Shown one piece after another: positions 33,722-41,792 of a stretch of DNA of 64,000 nt. Position numbers and translations under genes: made by a program. Location of the stretch: the NCBI GenBank assembly GCA_964599775.1, contig CAZRGZ010000005.1, forward strand, positions 1 to 64,000, written 5' to 3'. This DNA comes from CAZRGZ01 sp964599775. GTDB taxonomy: Bacteria; Patescibacteriota; Saccharimonadia; Saccharimonadales; Saccharimonadaceae. The stretch's first letter is position 1, and each line of letters starts with the position of its first letter. The notes under the pieces were generated by a model. It had not been told where the DNA came from, did no database searches, and was given only the letters and a program-made list of their open reading frames with translations.

Positions 33722-34504
33722 ATGGAGTTAATAAAAGCAGCGTCACGTCGCACGTTAGTGAGCGAGGCGACCTACATTATCTTGAACCTAGCGCTTGCGG
33801 TAGCAGTGCTACTGGTGGTGCTTGCTTTTGAGATGCCCTGGCCAGCATTTATATTGGTCATTTTGAGCAAATGGCGTATTTTGGCGGTGCGACCACGCTT
33901 TTGGTTTGCAAATATCCAGACCAACTTAGTGGATATTATGGTGGGGCTAAGTGCTGTTGTACTCTTGTGGCAAGCTAATGGGCAATTGTGGTTACAGATT
34001 TTAATAACAGTACTGTTTGCTGCGTGGCTCCTTGTTTTGAAGCCCCGTTCACGACGAAGCGCAATGTTGTTGCAAGCTGGAGTAGCACAGTTTATTGCTG
34101 TTACCGCAGTATATAGCGTTGCCTATGTATGGCCTGCTGCATTAGTAGTACTTTGTATGTGGATTATCGGGTACGCCACTGCACGTCATGTTTTAAGCTC
34201 ATACGAAGAAGAATCAATTACACAACTAAGCTTGATCTGGGGTGTCGTCGCAGCCGAGATAGGGTGGCTGGCGTATCACTGGACGATTGCTTACGCGCCA
34301 TTCTCGGAACTTATTGCCTTAAAGATCCCTCAAGTAGCGATAATCTTATTGGGATTGAGCTATTTAGCGGAGCGTGTATATGCAGAATACCGACGTGACG
34401 GCCACGTTGCTTTCCGGGAAATTCGCTGGCCGCTATTATTTGTTGGTATACTGTTACTTGTTGTCATGATTTTCTTTAACGGCTTTGACAGCATAGGCGC
34501 TTAG
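33722..34504 (+). CDS. polytopic membrane protein of unknown function
   Basis: A 260-residue protein with about seven or eight hydrophobic helices separated by short charged loops (such as LVLKPRSRRS and YAEYRRDGHVAFREIRW). No catalytic or transporter motif is recognised. It sits between the LCP and HtrA genes and ends 14 bases before htrA, so a role in the envelope is likely but unspecified. The start has no Shine-Dalgarno sequence and a very short leader. Confidence 0.75.
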   Translation: MELIKAASRRTLVSEATYIILNLALAVAVLLVVLAFEMPWPAFILVILSKWRILAVRPRFWFANIQTNLVDIMVGLSAVVLLWQANGQLWLQILITVLFAAWLLVLKPRSRRSAMLLQAGVAQFIAVTAVYSVAYVWPAALVVLCMWIIGYATARHVLSSYEEESITQLSLIWGVVAAEIGWLAYHWTIAYAPFSELIALKIPQVAIILLGLSYLAERVYAEYRRDGHVAFREIRWPLLFVGILLLVVMIFFNGFDSIGA

Positions 34505-34518
34505 GAGGAGGAATATTT

Positions 34519-35730
34519 ATGCCAAACGATGGGGAAAATACTCAAGAAAAGCAGCAATCAAAAACTGAAACGACACGACAACAAGATAAATCATCTCGCA
34601 CTGCTCATCACTCCCCAGTTGGGAAAGCTTTTACCCTCGTATTTATTTGTTTTATAGCGAGCTTTTTGGGTGCATGGGTATTTATAGGGAGCGGTCTGAT
34701 ACCTCTACCAGCTCAGTTCTCAAATGAGCAGCGGCAAGCGTTGGTAGTACAAGAGGGTGAAGTTGTCGCTGAGGTAGCACAAAGAGTATCCCCGAGTGTG
34801 GTATCTATTCTGACGGTCACCGAGGGCGAGCGTGATGTTTTTGGCCGTGCCACCTTGAATGAAGGTGCTGGCACGGGTGTTATTGTCAGTTCGGATGGCT
34901 ATATTATGACGAACAAGCATGTGGTTGGCGAAGGCACCCGGCAAGTCGATGCGATACTCGCAGATGGTGAGCGTATAGAGAATGTGAAAATTGTGGGGCG
35001 TGACCCGCTGAACGATATTGCTTTCTTGAAGATTGAAGGCAAAGATAACTTGCCGGCAGCCACGCTGGCCGATTCAAATCAAGTCAAAGTGGGGCAAAAA
35101 GTCATAGCAATCGGCAATACATTAGGGCAATATCAAAATAGCGTTACTTCTGGTATTATTTCGGGGATTGGTCGCCCTATAGTAGCAGCTGCTGATGCCA
35201 GCACGCAGGAGGCTGAGCGTTTTGAAGATCTTTTTCAAACAGATGCAGCGATTAACCCGGGTAATTCTGGGGGGCCGCTTGTGAATTTAGAAGGGGAGGT
35301 GATCGGTATTAATACAGCTATCATCGAGGATGCCCAAGGTATTGGGTTTTCGATCCCCATTAACGTAGTCAAAGGATTGCTTAAAGGCGTGAAAGAGGAA
35401 GGTAAAGTATCTCGGGCTTATATTGGTGTGCAATACCTTTCTTTGACCCCTGAAGTAGCGAAGGAGCTGAAAATCTCGACCACGAGGGGCGCTTATATTG
35501 GCACTGGTGATGGGAAGGGCGGACCAGTGGCAGGCAGCCCCGCTAAGAAAGCTGGACTGAAGCAAGGGGATATTATCACAAAGGTGAACGATATCGTGGT
35601 TGGTGAACGGAGTGGACTCGCGGCAATTCTTGCGCAGTTTGCCCCTGGCGACACTATAAAAGTGACCTATTTGCGCGGTGGCAATGAACACACGACAGAG
35701 GTGACATTGACTGAATATCCGCGTGACTAG
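34519..35730 (+). CDS. htrA: HtrA/DegP-like serine protease
   Basis: A 403-residue membrane-anchored protease for envelope quality control. A polar N-terminus is followed by a helix near residues 36-58. The trypsin-like domain shows His in IMTNKHVV, Asp in NDIAFLKI and Ser in NPGNSGGPL. One PDZ domain lies at the C-terminus (SPAKKAGLKQGDIITKVND). AGGAGGAAT precedes the ATG. Its stop overlaps that of prmC on the other strand. Confidence 0.95.
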   Translation: MPNDGENTQEKQQSKTETTRQQDKSSRTAHHSPVGKAFTLVFICFIASFLGAWVFIGSGLIPLPAQFSNEQRQALVVQEGEVVAEVAQRVSPSVVSILTVTEGERDVFGRATLNEGAGTGVIVSSDGYIMTNKHVVGEGTRQVDAILADGERIENVKIVGRDPLNDIAFLKIEGKDNLPAATLADSNQVKVGQKVIAIGNTLGQYQNSVTSGIISGIGRPIVAAADASTQEAERFEDLFQTDAAINPGNSGGPLVNLEGEVIGINTAIIEDAQGIGFSIPINVVKGLLKGVKEEGKVSRAYIGVQYLSLTPEVAKELKISTTRGAYIGTGDGKGGPVAGSPAKKAGLKQGDIITKVNDIVVGERSGLAAILAQFAPGDTIKVTYLRGGNEHTTEVTLTEYPRD

Positions 35731-36575
35731 TGTTTTTGGAGCATAATACAAAAACCTTCTTGCAACTGAGGCACAAACTGATATGTGGCGGCAAAACTTG
35801 TAATTGCTTCTATCTGGCGTGTGTCTGCTTCTAAAAGCAAATAAGCACCGGGTGGGAGCTGCCTGGCAGCTTGTGTAATGAGCCGATATATAAGCGCGAG
35901 CCCATGATTATCGGCGTATAAAGCTTGGGCTGGTTCGTGTGCTGTTTCGGGGGATCGGTCCCAGGTTTTGTCGACGTAAGGTAAGTTGGCGACAATAATA
36001 GATGGCTGCCGAGAGGTGGCTGCCAACAGGTCCGAGTTGAGCAAAGTGAGGCGCTGAGACGGCAAGGCGTGACGCTGAGCATTTTGCTTAGCTATAGTGA
36101 GCGCTCCCTGGCTGATATCGATCAAGGTGATATGAAGCTGCGGGAATTCTAGTCCGGCGGTAATACCGAGGCAGCCACTACCGGTACCTACGTCAAATAA
36201 ATTTCCCTGAAGCTTTGCAGTCGGTATTGATTTTAGAAACGCTATGAGTGTTTCACTTTCTGGCCGGGGAATTAACACTTCAGGCGACACTATAAAACGT
36301 CGTCCATAAAACTCCTGCCAGCCACGCAAATAGGCAAGTGGCATTCGTGCTGCCCGGCGCTGTAAGGCGATTTGAGCGGTTTGTGGTGCAATAAGTGCCT
36401 GATCATGAGCGAGCAACCACGTCCGATCTACCTCAAGAGCATCTGAGAGCAGCAATTGTGCATCGAGCGATGCACTTGGCACGCCAGCTTGCTGTAATGT
36501 GTGGGTCGCTTGATCTAGCCATTCCCGAACACTAATTTTACTGTTCGGCGCCTTTGGCTTTGAGTTCGCGTTCAT
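35727..36575 (-). CDS. prmC: release factor glutamine methyltransferase
   Basis: A 282-residue SAM-dependent enzyme that methylates the GGQ glutamine of release factors. The SAM motif is FDVGTGSGCLGITAGL near residue 154. The substrate motif, normally NPPY, is NLPY here (IIVANLPYVDK), a known variation. The N-terminal helical domain recognises the release factor. It overlaps the end of prfA by 38 bases, so enzyme and substrate are co-expressed. Confidence 0.93.
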   Translation of the reverse strand: MNANSKPKAPNSKISVREWLDQATHTLQQAGVPSASLDAQLLLSDALEVDRTWLLAHDQALIAPQTAQIALQRRAARMPLAYLRGWQEFYGRRFIVSPEVLIPRPESETLIAFLKSIPTAKLQGNLFDVGTGSGCLGITAGLEFPQLHITLIDISQGALTIAKQNAQRHALPSQRLTLLNSDLLAATSRQPSIIVANLPYVDKTWDRSPETAHEPAQALYADNHGLALIYRLITQAARQLPPGAYLLLEADTRQIEAITSFAATYQFVPQLQEGFCIMLQKH

Positions 36576-37602
36576 AGGCTTGGAGTTTGTTGGTTATGTC
36601 GTCGATGTCGCCATTTAGAGCTGCGGGAATATTGCTGCGTGAATAGCCGATACGATGATCGGTAATACGATCTTGCGGGAAGTTGTAGGTACGAATTTTT
36701 TCGCTGCGATCACCCGACCCAATGAGATTGCGGCGTTCACTGGCAAGCTTGGCATTATCTTCGTCAATTTTCTGCTGGAGCAAACGAGAGCGAAGTACGC
36801 TCAGAGCCTTCTCACGGTTTTTGATTTGCGATTTTTCGTCTTGGTTGGTCACCACCATACCAGTGGGGAGGTGGGTAATGCGCACAGCGCTATCAGTGGT
36901 GTTTACACTTTGCCCGCCGTGGCCACCGGCGCGGAATACATCGACTTTTAGGTCGTTCGGGTGAATCTCAATGTCCGTTTCTTCGGCTTCAGGTAAGACC
37001 GCAACGGTCACGGTGCTGGTATGAATCCGGCCCTGGCTTTCGGTTTGCGGGACGCGCTGCACCCGGTGAACGCCACTTTCAAATTTTAAAGTAGCGTAGG
37101 GTGCTTCGCCTTTCACACTAAAGACAACTTCTTTGTAGCCGCCGCTGTCATTAGCGCTCTCGCTCATGATCTCAGTTTTGAACCCGTGCGCTTCGCAGTA
37201 GCGAAGATACATTCGCAACAGCTCAGCGGCAAATAAACTAGCTTCATCACCACCTGCGCCTGCCCGGATTTCAATGATCACGTTTTTTTCATCGTTAGGG
37301 TCTTTGGGCGTGAGCATAACGAACAGTTCTTCTTCGAGTGCTGCTAACTGCTCTTCTAACTCGGGAATCTCGGCTTTGGCAAGCTCGGCTAACTCATCAT
37401 CGCCATTGGCTAATTCTTTTGCCTCCGCCAACTGCTGCTTTAGTGATTGTTCTTTTTGGCCCTTTTCGATAATTGCGTCAAGCTCACTAAGACGCCTTGT
37501 TTTGCTGGTGAAGTGAGGGTCTGCGTAAGCATTTGGTTGTGCTAAAAAACTGCTTAGCTCCTCACGTTCTTTTTGTAGTTGGTCAAGGTCGAGTGTAATC
37601 AT
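36538..37602 (-). CDS. prfA: peptide chain release factor 1
   Basis: A 354-residue factor that ends translation at UAA and UAG. The catalytic GGQ is in GGHGGQSVNTTDSAVRITH (near 227-245). The codon-recognition loop appears as RVPQTES, an RF1-type PxT motif (PQT). It begins with ATG at 37602, after the convergently placed terminator of the L31 gene upstream. RF2 is not in the window; TGA stops are used here, so an RF2 must be encoded elsewhere. Confidence 0.96.
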   Translation of the reverse strand: MITLDLDQLQKEREELSSFLAQPNAYADPHFTSKTRRLSELDAIIEKGQKEQSLKQQLAEAKELANGDDELAELAKAEIPELEEQLAALEEELFVMLTPKDPNDEKNVIIEIRAGAGGDEASLFAAELLRMYLRYCEAHGFKTEIMSESANDSGGYKEVVFSVKGEAPYATLKFESGVHRVQRVPQTESQGRIHTSTVTVAVLPEAEETDIEIHPNDLKVDVFRAGGHGGQSVNTTDSAVRITHLPTGMVVTNQDEKSQIKNREKALSVLRSRLLQQKIDEDNAKLASERRNLIGSGDRSEKIRTYNFPQDRITDHRIGYSRSNIPAALNGDIDDITNKLQAYERELKAKGAEQ

Positions 37603-37631
37603 AGTCTTATTTCATTATAACAGTAGTCAAT

Positions 37632-37665
37632 AAAAAAGAAACCGCTTGATAGAGCGGCTTCTTTT
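37632..37665 (-). terminator. bidirectional terminator between rpmE2 and prfA
   Basis: CCGCT and AGCGG, extended by AAGAA and TTCTT with one mismatch, form a stem with a 6-base loop. T-runs occur on both strands. On the minus strand it ends the L31 transcript. Confidence 0.82.
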
Positions 37666-37676
37666 TAGCTAAATCG

Positions 37677-38006
37677 TTATTTTTCTGCCTTTGCAGCTTT
37701 TTTCTCAGCGCGCGCAGTTGCCTTTTTGGCTTTGCTCGCCAAAGCTTCTTTGCGGGCCTCAGCAGCGGCAAAACGCGCTTTAAAGCGGTCCACACGACCT
37801 TCAGTGTCGATCACACGTTCTTCACCGGTAAAGAAAGGGTGCGAAGCACTCGAAATATGTACTTTTACAAGTGGGTATTCCTTGCCGTCCTCCCATTTGA
37901 CTGTCTCAGTTGAAGTAGCGGTTGACCGCGTCAAAAACGCAAAACCAGACGCATCATCCTGGAAAACAACAGGGCGGTAGTTGGTTGGGTGTAAGTCTTT
38001 TTTCAT
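37677..38006 (-). CDS. rpmE2: 50S ribosomal protein L31, type B
   Basis: A 109-residue protein. MKKDLHPTNYRPVVFQDDAS and SSASHPFFTGEERVIDTEGRVDRF are diagnostic for L31. The zinc-binding cysteines of type A are absent, so this is the zinc-free form. The C-terminal 30 residues are a Lys/Ala-rich extension (KKATARAEKKAAKAEK), common in CPR and Actinobacteria. It is transcribed alone and ended by the terminator downstream. Confidence 0.93.
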   Translation of the reverse strand: MKKDLHPTNYRPVVFQDDASGFAFLTRSTATSTETVKWEDGKEYPLVKVHISSASHPFFTGEERVIDTEGRVDRFKARFAAAEARKEALASKAKKATARAEKKAAKAEK

Positions 38007-38070
38007 AATCTGTTACATTTTAACTTTTTTTCGGGGAAAAGTCAAAACTTGCTCGGTAGGTTAAAGAATA

Positions 38071-38100
38071 TTGACAAAATGCTAGTTTTTATGATATAAT
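38071..38100 (+). promoter_or_regulatory. consensus promoter of the GC-rich gene, leaderless type
   Basis: TTGACA (38071-38076), 18 bases, TATAAT (38095-38100): both boxes are perfect. The ATG at 38107 begins only 7 bases after the -10 box, where transcription itself should start. The promoter is AT-rich like the rest of the window, unlike the gene. Confidence 0.82.
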
Positions 38101-38106
38101 AAGAGT

Positions 38107-38478
38107 ATGGGGAAAATCGTGGAGAAGGACCCATCCGTGAAGCGGAGCCTGATCAAGGGCAACTGGAAAATCGGTGTGATGGTCGCTGGCATCGCTGCCT
38201 TCATCATCAGCGTGTCGTGGCTGTACCTGACGGATGTACGTGACGACCGTCTCGAGAGCGAGCGTAAGGCCATCAAGGCCCTGGGCTACGCCGACGTGAT
38301 GATATCGTCGCAGCGCGGCTTGCTCGCGAGCAACGATGCGGTGAACGAATTCATCGCCAAAGACGCCGATGGCTGTCCTGTGGTCATCGTTGTCCGCAAG
38401 GTCAACCAACTCCAAATCGACGTGGAAAGGAGTTCGGCGGCAGCCAACGCTCGCTGCCGTCCCAACAAGTCTTCCTGA
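38107..38478 (+). CDS. GC-rich small membrane-anchored protein, unknown
   Basis: A 123-residue protein with a basic N-terminus and one transmembrane helix (IGVMVAGIAAFIISVSWLYL, residues 22-41), then a soluble domain of about 80 residues with two Cys. I do not recognise it. The coding sequence prefers C and G at third positions (CTG, GTC, ATC, AAG, GAG), in sharp contrast to its neighbours, and the GC-rich tract ends with a GC-rich terminator near 38546. This suggests recent transfer from a high-GC donor, perhaps an actinobacterial host, but strong selection for expression could also contribute. Confidence 0.68.
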   Translation: MGKIVEKDPSVKRSLIKGNWKIGVMVAGIAAFIISVSWLYLTDVRDDRLESERKAIKALGYADVMISSQRGLLASNDAVNEFIAKDADGCPVVIVVRKVNQLQIDVERSSAAANARCRPNKSS

Positions 38479-38525
38479 CCTGACCCCCCGGCGACCCTGC
38501 GACGGCCCTCGGCCAGCTCGCGGGG

Positions 38526-38555
38526 GCGCCCCGATCATTGGGCGCGGATTTTATT
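38526..38555 (+). terminator. GC-rich terminator
   Basis: GCGCCC and GGGCGC pair around an 8-base loop, followed by GGATTTTATTT. It marks the end of the GC-rich tract. Confidence 0.65.
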
Positions 38556-38559
38556 TCAT

Positions 38560-38587
38560 AAACCTGCATATTGCAGGTTTTATTTTG
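38560..38587 (+). terminator. second terminator after the GC-rich gene
   Basis: AAACCTGCA and TGCAGGTTT form a perfect 9-bp stem with a 3-base loop, then TATTTTG. Confidence 0.8.
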
Positions 38588-38605
38588 TTCAATCTTAGTT
38601 ACGTG

Positions 38606-38635
38606 TTAACAAATACATCACGCTTATGGTAAAAT
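38606..38635 (+). promoter_or_regulatory. promoter of the SMP-30-like gene
   Basis: TTAACA (38606-38611), 18 bases, TAAAAT (38630-38635) preceded by TGG. AAAGGAGG lies 8 bases before the ATG. Confidence 0.68.
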
Positions 38636-38664
38636 TTTAAGTAGGCAACAAAAGGAGGCACACA

Positions 38665-39612
38665 ATGAAGCGAGCAAAGGAAACAGGAAGCGCCATAGGA
38701 ATTATTTTGGCAGTAATTGCCGTGGTGGTCGTACTCGGGCTGGTGGCATGGCTGTGGACTCGAGAGCAAAATAAATCTGAGCCAGAACCAGAACCCAGCG
38801 AGCCAGTTTCGATGATGGTAGAAAATGTCGGTTTTGAAACGCCGGAGTCGGTGCTTTATGATGCCGATACCGATATGTACTATGTCTCGAACATCAATGG
38901 TGCGCCGCTGGATGAAGATGGCAACGGTTTCATATCGCAAGTTTCGCCTGAAGGCACGGTGAGCGAGCTGAAATGGATCAATGGCGAAACCGAAGGGGTG
39001 ACGCTTAACGCACCAAAAGGCATGGCTATTATGGGCGACAACCTATATGTGGCTGATATTAATACCGTTCGGGTATTTAACAAGAGTACTGGTGAACTAA
39101 CCAATAGTATTGCCATTGATAACGCCAGCTTTTTAAATGATGTTGCGACAGACGGTATGAATGCTGTGTATGTAACAGATAGTGGGCTTAATGCTAGTTT
39201 TGCGACCACAGGCACAGATGCGATTTACAAAATTGAAAATGACACGGCAACGGAAGTGGTGGCAGATACAGGGCTGAATTCGCCAAATGGTATTGTGGTA
39301 GATGGCGACACGCTTTACGTGGCACCATTTAACGGTACCGATATTTACATGGTAAACGCGAATGACGGCTCTTTTGAATCAGTAGCAACGCTGCCGATGG
39401 GGCAACTGGATGGCTTGGTGCGGCTCAACGATGGCACCATGTATGTTTCTAGCTGGGAGGCTGAATCAGTTTACAGGCTGGACGCTAACTATGATAGCAA
39501 TGTTGCTTTCGATAATTTACCCGCGCCGGCTGACATCGGCTACGACACCACTCGCGAATATGTGCTTATCCCATTATTTAACGACAACGCTGTAGCTATT
39601 CGCTCGCAGTAG
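38665..39612 (+). CDS. membrane-anchored SMP-30/NHL-type beta-propeller
   Basis: A 315-residue exported protein. A basic start and a transmembrane helix (about residues 10-30) anchor a six-bladed propeller whose repeats read like PESVLYDADTDMYYVSNING, APKGMAIMGDNLYVADIN and SPNGIVVDGDTLYVAPFN. The family includes lactonases and sugar-binding sensors; metal ligands cannot be assigned by eye, so catalysis is open. AAAGGAGG supports the start. A terminator separates it from rpsB. Confidence 0.85.
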   Translation: MKRAKETGSAIGIILAVIAVVVVLGLVAWLWTREQNKSEPEPEPSEPVSMMVENVGFETPESVLYDADTDMYYVSNINGAPLDEDGNGFISQVSPEGTVSELKWINGETEGVTLNAPKGMAIMGDNLYVADINTVRVFNKSTGELTNSIAIDNASFLNDVATDGMNAVYVTDSGLNASFATTGTDAIYKIENDTATEVVADTGLNSPNGIVVDGDTLYVAPFNGTDIYMVNANDGSFESVATLPMGQLDGLVRLNDGTMYVSSWEAESVYRLDANYDSNVAFDNLPAPADIGYDTTREYVLIPLFNDNAVAIRSQ

Positions 39613-39630
39613 ATAAACAATGTGGTAGAA

Positions 39631-39667
39631 GATAGCGACGAGGTAGTAATTCGTCGCTATCTTTATT
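39631..39667 (+). terminator. terminator before rpsB
   Basis: GATAGCGACGA and TCGTCGCTATC form a perfect 11-bp stem with a 9-base loop, followed by TTTATT. Confidence 0.85.
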
Positions 39668-39695
39668 GACAAAAACAGGGGTGACGTAGTAAAAT
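39666..39695 (+). promoter_or_regulatory. promoter of rpsB-tsf
   Basis: TTGACA (39666-39671), 18 bases, TAAAAT (39690-39695). It predicts a leader of about 75 bases. Confidence 0.8.
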
Positions 39696-39721
39696 AACAG
39701 AGTAACATTTTTAACGACGCA

Positions 39722-39760
39722 ATCTGCACGAAACTTCCTTATAAAAATGAGGGTGCAGAT
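39722..39760 (+). promoter_or_regulatory. leader hairpin of rpsB
   Basis: ATCTGCAC (39722-39729) and GTGCAGAT (39753-39760) pair perfectly across a 23-base loop, just before AAAAAGGAG and the ATG. rpsB leaders elsewhere carry S2-binding autoregulatory structures; the same role is inferred here. Confidence 0.5.
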
Positions 39761-39779
39761 GAGGAAAAAGGAGTAAACC

Positions 39780-40487
39780 ATGGCAGTATCTGTCGATGTC
39801 AAAGCATTGCTGGCAGCTGGCCTACATTTCGGCCACAAAACCAGCCGATGGCACCCAAAAATGGCGCCGTATATTCATAGTAAACGGCAAGACAGCCATA
39901 TCATTGACCTGATAAAAACACAGGAAGGCCTAGAAGAAGCCTTGGCTTTTATCAGCAAGACCGTTGCTAGCGGTAAGCAAGTATTATTTGTGGGGACAAA
40001 GCGCCAAGCGAAAGATATCGTGAAAGCGGCAGCCGAAGAAGTAAATCAGCCATACGTGACTGAGCGCTGGCTAGGTGGTACTCTTACCAATATTTCTACA
40101 GTCGGTGCACAGGTTAAGAAGCTGAAGTTACTCGAAAAGCGCATGGCAAACGGTGAGTTGGCAAACCGTTACAACAAGCTTGAAGTACAACGCTTCCAGG
40201 AAGAAATCGATTCGTTGAACGAAAAGTACGGCGGTATTAAGGATTTGAACGGTAAGCCCGGGGCGCTATTTGTGATCGATGTGACCGCAGAACAAAACGC
40301 GATTCGTGAAGCGCGCAAGCTTAATATTCCTGTGGTAGCTGTCGTCGATACTAATGCTAACCCAGATGATGCCGATTATGTTATTCCTGCAAACGACGAC
40401 GCGATTAAGGGCATTCAATTGGTACTTGATTACGTCAAGCAAGCCGTGCAAGAGGGTGTGGCAAACCGTAAAACAGAAGAGAAGTAA
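39780..40487 (+). CDS. rpsB: 30S ribosomal protein S2
   Basis: A 235-residue protein. LLAAGLHFGHKTSRWHPKM near residue 10, VLFVGTKRQAKDIVKAAAEE and ERWLGGTLTN are diagnostic, along with VAVVDTNANPDDADYVIPAN near the end. AAAGGAG precedes the ATG. tsf follows after 9 bases, as in most bacteria. Confidence 0.97.
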   Translation: MAVSVDVKALLAAGLHFGHKTSRWHPKMAPYIHSKRQDSHIIDLIKTQEGLEEALAFISKTVASGKQVLFVGTKRQAKDIVKAAAEEVNQPYVTERWLGGTLTNISTVGAQVKKLKLLEKRMANGELANRYNKLEVQRFQEEIDSLNEKYGGIKDLNGKPGALFVIDVTAEQNAIREARKLNIPVVAVVDTNANPDDADYVIPANDDAIKGIQLVLDYVKQAVQEGVANRKTEEK

Positions 40488-40496
40488 GGGGGTGCT

Positions 40497-41093
40497 ATGG
40501 CAGTATCTTTAGAAGATGTAAAAAAATTGAAAGAACTTACCGGTGTTGGCCTGAGTGATGCAAAAAAAGCTTTGGTAGAAAGCGACGGCGATTTCGATAA
40601 AGCACTCGAAGCTATGCGCAAAAAAGGCCTGACGCGTGCTGAGAAAAAGGGTGAACGCGAAGCCCGCGAAGGTCTTGTAGACGGGTATGTGCACAGCGGC
40701 CGAATTGGCGTACTGGTAGAGGTTAACTGTGAGACGGATTTTGTAGCTCGTACCGAAGATTTCAAAGCACTGGTGCACGATATCGCTATGCACATTTCGG
40801 CTACAGCACCGCAATACATTACCGCCGACGATGTATCCGCTGAGGACCGCGAACGTGTCTCGGCTGAATTTGCAGAAAAAGCCCGCAATGAGGGCAAGCC
40901 AGCCGACATGTTAGAAAAAATTGTGGAAGGTCAGGTAAAGAAACACTTTGCGGAAAAGACTTTACTTGAACAGCCATTTATTAAAAACCCTGATATTACC
41001 GTTGGCGAACTCATAAAAGACCACATCGCTCGATTGGGCGAAAATATCGTGGTACGACAGTTCAAGCGCATTGAGCTTGGAGTTAGTGAATAA
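40497..41093 (+). CDS. tsf: translation elongation factor Ts
   Basis: A 198-residue nucleotide exchange factor for EF-Tu. The N-terminal UBA-like domain has LKELTGVGLSDAKKALVESD, with the conserved TGxGxxDxKKAL motif, followed by the core with EVNCETDFVAR. It is of the short type. GGGGGTGCT precedes the ATG. Normally pyrH follows; here a Nudix-like, an IPK-like and a broken PLD gene intervene before frr. Confidence 0.95.
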   Translation: MAVSLEDVKKLKELTGVGLSDAKKALVESDGDFDKALEAMRKKGLTRAEKKGEREAREGLVDGYVHSGRIGVLVEVNCETDFVARTEDFKALVHDIAMHISATAPQYITADDVSAEDRERVSAEFAEKARNEGKPADMLEKIVEGQVKKHFAEKTLLEQPFIKNPDITVGELIKDHIARLGENIVVRQFKRIELGVSE

Positions 41094-41231
41094 TCATGGC
41101 GGTAGATACGTTTTTCACCTAAAGAAGGATTTTCAGTTCCAAATAAGTTTAAGCCTGAAAATGCGCAAGATGCACTACCTAAATTCACCGTAGATGACTT
41201 AAAGGAAATTCGATCTAAAGGCTGGCGCCGT

Positions 41232-41792
41232 ATGGGGGTTATGGCTGCTATCGTTGACCCAAAAGACCGACTCCTTGTTTTGGAGCATGAGGGATCTGAT
41301 AAGGCGCCTGATGGAGCGTACGGCCCATTGGGAGAAACATCTCGTATTAAGAGAGCGGCTGACGAGATATTTGTAGAGTCGACCGAACAAACTCTTGGTC
41401 GTGGAGTTCAGGAAGAGCTCAATAAAGTGCCGTCAGATTTGAAATTGCGGTCCAAGAAAATCGGAGCATGGATGATATATAACTGGCCAGTAGGGAGATC
41501 ATACGAAGGCCAATATGCATTTGCCGTAGCTCCAGTGGTTCATATTGACGCTACCGAGGGTGAGCGACTTATTGAAGAATTTGAGCCAACAGATGAAGTG
41601 CGTCGTATCAGTTTCCGTACAATGGATGAAATAAAAAGTAAAGAGAATGTTCGCCCCGGTACACATGGCTGGACAGAAAAAATAAGAGAAAGTGGCCTGG
41701 TAGAAGCAAAGAGAGATCTACAACCACTCTTATTTGAAGAGCCGCCATTGGTTGATGGAGTAGATATAAAATTTGATAAAATAGAGATATGA
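41232..41792 (+). CDS. Nudix-like protein, probably 5'-frameshifted
   Basis: A 186-residue protein as called, with a possible divergent Nudix fold: MAAIVDPKDRLLVLEHEG, YGPLGE and a Nudix-box-like EQTLGRGVQEEL. The spacing between GE and the REVxEE-like part is stretched, so hydrolase activity is uncertain. The same frame is open upstream to 41106 and reads as sensible protein (SPKEGFSVPNKFKPENAQ), while an ATG at 41096 encodes MAVDTFFT and a stop. Removing one T from the T5 tract at 41111-41115 joins them as MAVDTFSPKEGF. The full gene is thus probably 41096-41792 with a frameshift. It overlaps the next gene by 4 bases (ATGA). Confidence 0.6.
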   Translation: MGVMAAIVDPKDRLLVLEHEGSDKAPDGAYGPLGETSRIKRAADEIFVESTEQTLGRGVQEELNKVPSDLKLRSKKIGAWMIYNWPVGRSYEGQYAFAVAPVVHIDATEGERLIEEFEPTDEVRRISFRTMDEIKSKENVRPGTHGWTEKIRESGLVEAKRDLQPLLFEEPPLVDGVDIKFDKIEI

